The notes under the pieces are model-generated. The model worked only from the letters and a program-made list of their open reading frames with translations, was not told the DNA's origin and searched no databases. A DNA stretch of 64,000 nucleotides from Lysobacter niastensis (GTDB lineage: Bacteria > Pseudomonadota > Gammaproteobacteria > Xanthomonadales > Xanthomonadaceae), in contig NZ_JADLZT010000001.1 in NCBI RefSeq assembly GCF_015453285.1, positions 62,001 to 126,000 on the forward strand. The letters are read 5' to 3'. This document shows, piece after piece, positions 61,782-64,000 of this stretch; position 1 is the stretch's first letter, and each line of letters starts with the position of its first letter. A program made the position numbers and the translations under genes.

Positions 61782-61827
61782 GGACGCAAGCCTAGCCCCG
61801 CGGGCAGGCCTCGAACAGTGCGGTCTT

Positions 61828-62499
61828 TCACGGTGTGATCCGTGCGATCGTCACGTCCGGCTGGAAACTGACGAAGTAACAGCCCGAGTAGCGATGCACG
61901 TCCAGGTCGACGATGCTCGCGCCGTTGCCGCCAGCGAGCAGCAGTTGCAGCATGCCGGCACTCTCGGATGGACTGGTCTCATCGGCCGGACCGATCTGCG
62001 CGTTGAAGTACTGCGCGCCCTGCAGCGGCTGGTCGGTGAGCCTGCTCAACCGGTCCATCACCTGGCGGCTCTGCCGATGCGTCATGCCGACCCAGTGGAA
62101 ACTTTCTGCGAGGCGGTTCACGTCGTGCTGTGCGAGCGAACCCTGCAGATCCAGCGACAGCTGCCGCGGCGACCGCGCGCAACCCTCCACCAGCGAGCGC
62201 CGCTTGGGTATGGGGCCGCGGGTGGTGTCATCGCGATACATGCCGAGCGACACGACCGTGCCGGTCTGCGCGGTGTCGTAGGTGATGCGCGACACCAGCT
62301 CCGGCGGGATCGGTGTTGATCTGGCGTTGGCCGAAGCGCAACTGCGGTCCGTATAGACCACTTCGCCGCTTGCCGCTTCACAGCGCTGTATGGCCACTGC
62401 GCCGGAATCGTCAGCGAGAGATGCGGTGGGTGAGGCGGCGGCCACGACGATCGTGATCGCGGTGGTACGCACGACAACCTTGGCACGGAACGTCGCCAT
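61828..62499 (-). CDS. Exported protein of unknown function, DUF4124-like N-terminus (copy 2)
   Basis: 223 residues with signal peptide (about 30 residues). Conserved with copy 1: QRCEAASGEVVYTDRSC, GCAR, QHDVNRLAESFHWVGM, SGCYFVSF. The region between the cysteine pair and GCAR is longer (VSLGMYRDDTTRGPIPKRRS). Start ATG 62499 is preferred over the upstream ATG at 62517. Stops 46 bases before copy 1 begins; likely co-transcribed. No function assignable. Confidence 0.72.
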   Translation of the reverse strand: MATFRAKVVVRTTAITIVVAAASPTASLADDSGAVAIQRCEAASGEVVYTDRSCASANARSTPIPPELVSRITYDTAQTGTVVSLGMYRDDTTRGPIPKRRSLVEGCARSPRQLSLDLQGSLAQHDVNRLAESFHWVGMTHRQSRQVMDRLSRLTDQPLQGAQYFNAQIGPADETSPSESAGMLQLLLAGGNGASIVDLDVHRYSGCYFVSFQPDVTIARITP

Positions 62500-62636
62500 G
62501 CCAAGATCGTGCGCCACAGTGCGTCATGGCAGGATGCTGAAAACGTGTCCGCGCGCTTAATGTTCGCTGGTGCTGCGGCGATTCAACGCGCGTTTAGCCA
62601 TCTTAATGGGGCGCGCGATTTGCTTAATGCGCTTGC

Positions 62637-63461
62637 TCAACGCAGCCGCGACAGCACGGCCAGTGTCGGCTTGGACAGATTGAGTGTGTAGAAGTGCAGG
62701 CCGGGTGCACCTCCATCGACCAGCCGCTCGCACATGCCCGCCACCATGTCGGCGGCGAACTCGCGGATCGCTTCGACATCGTCCCCGAAGGCCTGCATGC
62801 GCTTGCCGATCCAGCGCGGGATCTCCGCGCCGCACGCGTCGGAGAACCGGCGCAACTGGCTGAAGTTCGAGATGGGCATGATGCCGGGCACGATCGGCAC
62901 GGTGACCCCGATGCGGCGCGCGTCGTCGACGAAACGGAAGTACGCGTCGGCGTTGTAGAAGTACTGGGTGATGGCGCCATTGGCGCCGGCGTCGATCTTG
63001 GCCTTGAAGTGACGCAGGTCCGCGAGCGCGTCGTCGGCCTGCGGGTGGCACTCGGGATAACAGCCGACCTCGATGTGGAAAAAGCCGTCGTGTTCGCGGC
63101 GGATGAAGTCGACCAGGTCGGTCGCGTAACGGAAGTCGCCGGTGTGGCCCATGCCCGAGGGCAGGTCGCCGCGCAGCGCGACGATGCGATGGCAGCCCAT
63201 CGCCTTGTAGCGTTCCAGCAGTTCGCCCAGTTCCGCGCGCGTGCCGCCGACGCAGGACAGGTGCGGCGCGGCATCGTAGCCGTGGACCGCATGCAGCCTC
63301 TCGACGGTCTCCGGCGTGTAGCTCAGCGTCGATCCACCGGCGCCGAACGTGCAGGAGACGTACTCCGGGTTCTGTTCCTTGAGCTTGGCGGCGGCCTTGT
63401 CGAGCTGCGCGCGCTGTTCGTCGGTCTTGGGCGGATAGAACTCGAAGCTGATCGGGGTCAT
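62637..63461 (-). CDS. metF: 5,10-methylenetetrahydrofolate reductase
   Basis: 274-residue FAD enzyme making 5-methyltetrahydrofolate for methionine synthesis. SFEFYPPKT start, CTFGAGGST, ALRGDLP, ITQYFYNADAYFRF and PIVPGIMPI are typical. It follows ahcY on the same strand, a common methyl-cycle pairing, but a terminator lies between them. Confidence 0.96.
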   Translation of the reverse strand: MTPISFEFYPPKTDEQRAQLDKAAAKLKEQNPEYVSCTFGAGGSTLSYTPETVERLHAVHGYDAAPHLSCVGGTRAELGELLERYKAMGCHRIVALRGDLPSGMGHTGDFRYATDLVDFIRREHDGFFHIEVGCYPECHPQADDALADLRHFKAKIDAGANGAITQYFYNADAYFRFVDDARRIGVTVPIVPGIMPISNFSQLRRFSDACGAEIPRWIGKRMQAFGDDVEAIREFAADMVAGMCERLVDGGAPGLHFYTLNLSKPTLAVLSRLR

Positions 63462-63540
63462 GGCGACTGCCGGTTCCGGAATGAAGGAAGTCTATCTCTT
63501 CATCGCGATGAATGGAACGTTGAGTGTCCCGATCACGATC

Positions 63541-63570
63541 AAAAAAAACGGGCGCCGAGGCGCCCGTTTT
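63541..63570 (-). terminator. Rho-independent terminator between ahcY and metF
   Basis: On the minus strand an AAAACGGGCGCC / GGCGCCCGTTTT stem with a very short loop, followed by an eight-base T run. Confidence 0.92.
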
Positions 63571-63593
63571 CGTGTCACGCGGTGATGCCGCGA

Positions 63594-64000
<407 letters not shown>

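Overview
The window is about 64 kb of very GC-rich, gene-dense bacterial chromosome. Gene content points to the Xanthomonadaceae (Lysobacter/Luteimonas-like Gammaproteobacteria): ligD-ku, a BigR sulfur operon of the Xylella/Xanthomonas kind, the gap/pgk/pyk/class I aldolase group, rimB-rimK, chemotaxis genes with sigma-28 promoters, and the family's characteristic short palindromic repeats. This placement rests on family resemblance, not a search. I see no tRNA, rRNA, insertion sequence, prophage or CRISPR array. Both ends cut a gene: ligD on the left, ahcY on the right.

Layout. 1-4.4 kb: non-homologous end joining (ligD, ku) with a MerR-TPR gene. 4.4-7.6 kb: a sulfide/persulfide divergon. 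The ArsR-type repressor BigR and an exported DUF442 protein run right; a persulfide dioxygenase-like enzyme, two YeeE/YedE half-transporters and a small exported protein run left. Two mirror-image promoters share one operator region. 7.6-12.2 kb: S1/P1 nuclease, gap, truncated hemoglobin, a membrane glycosyltransferase and a thioesterase. 12.2-16.4 kb: class Ia ribonucleotide reductase nrdA-nrdB, preceded by a promoter, two NrdR-like boxes and a cobalamin riboswitch. 16.5-20.6 kb: pgk, pyk and class I aldolase, two of them followed by clear terminators.

20.7-25.4 kb: periplasmic nitrate reductase operon napEFDABC. 25.4-33.1 kb: macro-domain protein, cysteine synthase, an RND efflux pair, an acetyltransferase and a SpoU methyltransferase. 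33.3-41.3 kb: a signalling block on the minus strand (histidine kinase, two methyl-accepting proteins, cheR-cheD-cheB) plus a small TonB-domain protein. Three sigma-28-type promoters tie both receptors and the TonB-domain gene to the motility regulon. 41.4-45.5 kb: small membrane protein, a large arylsulfatase and a divergent SMP-30/gluconolactonase-like protein.

45.7-49.6 kb: rimB-rimK (modification of ribosomal protein S6), an intergenic region with an array of ATT(T)AACG/ATTGACG repeats and a possible small RNA, then an OmpR-type two-component system. 49.7-55.5 kb: czcI-like gene and czcCBA divalent-metal efflux. 55.6-60.1 kb: three short-chain dehydrogenases with AraC and LysR regulators. 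60.1-64 kb: ilvE, a pair of related exported proteins of unknown function, metF and the end of ahcY.

The observations I rate highest are the mirror-symmetric BigR divergon, the stacked NrdR/B12 control of nrdAB, the shared C-terminal GSVELF tail on two chemotaxis proteins, the sigma-28 promoter on a TonB-domain gene, and the repeat array plus candidate small RNA next to the two-component system.
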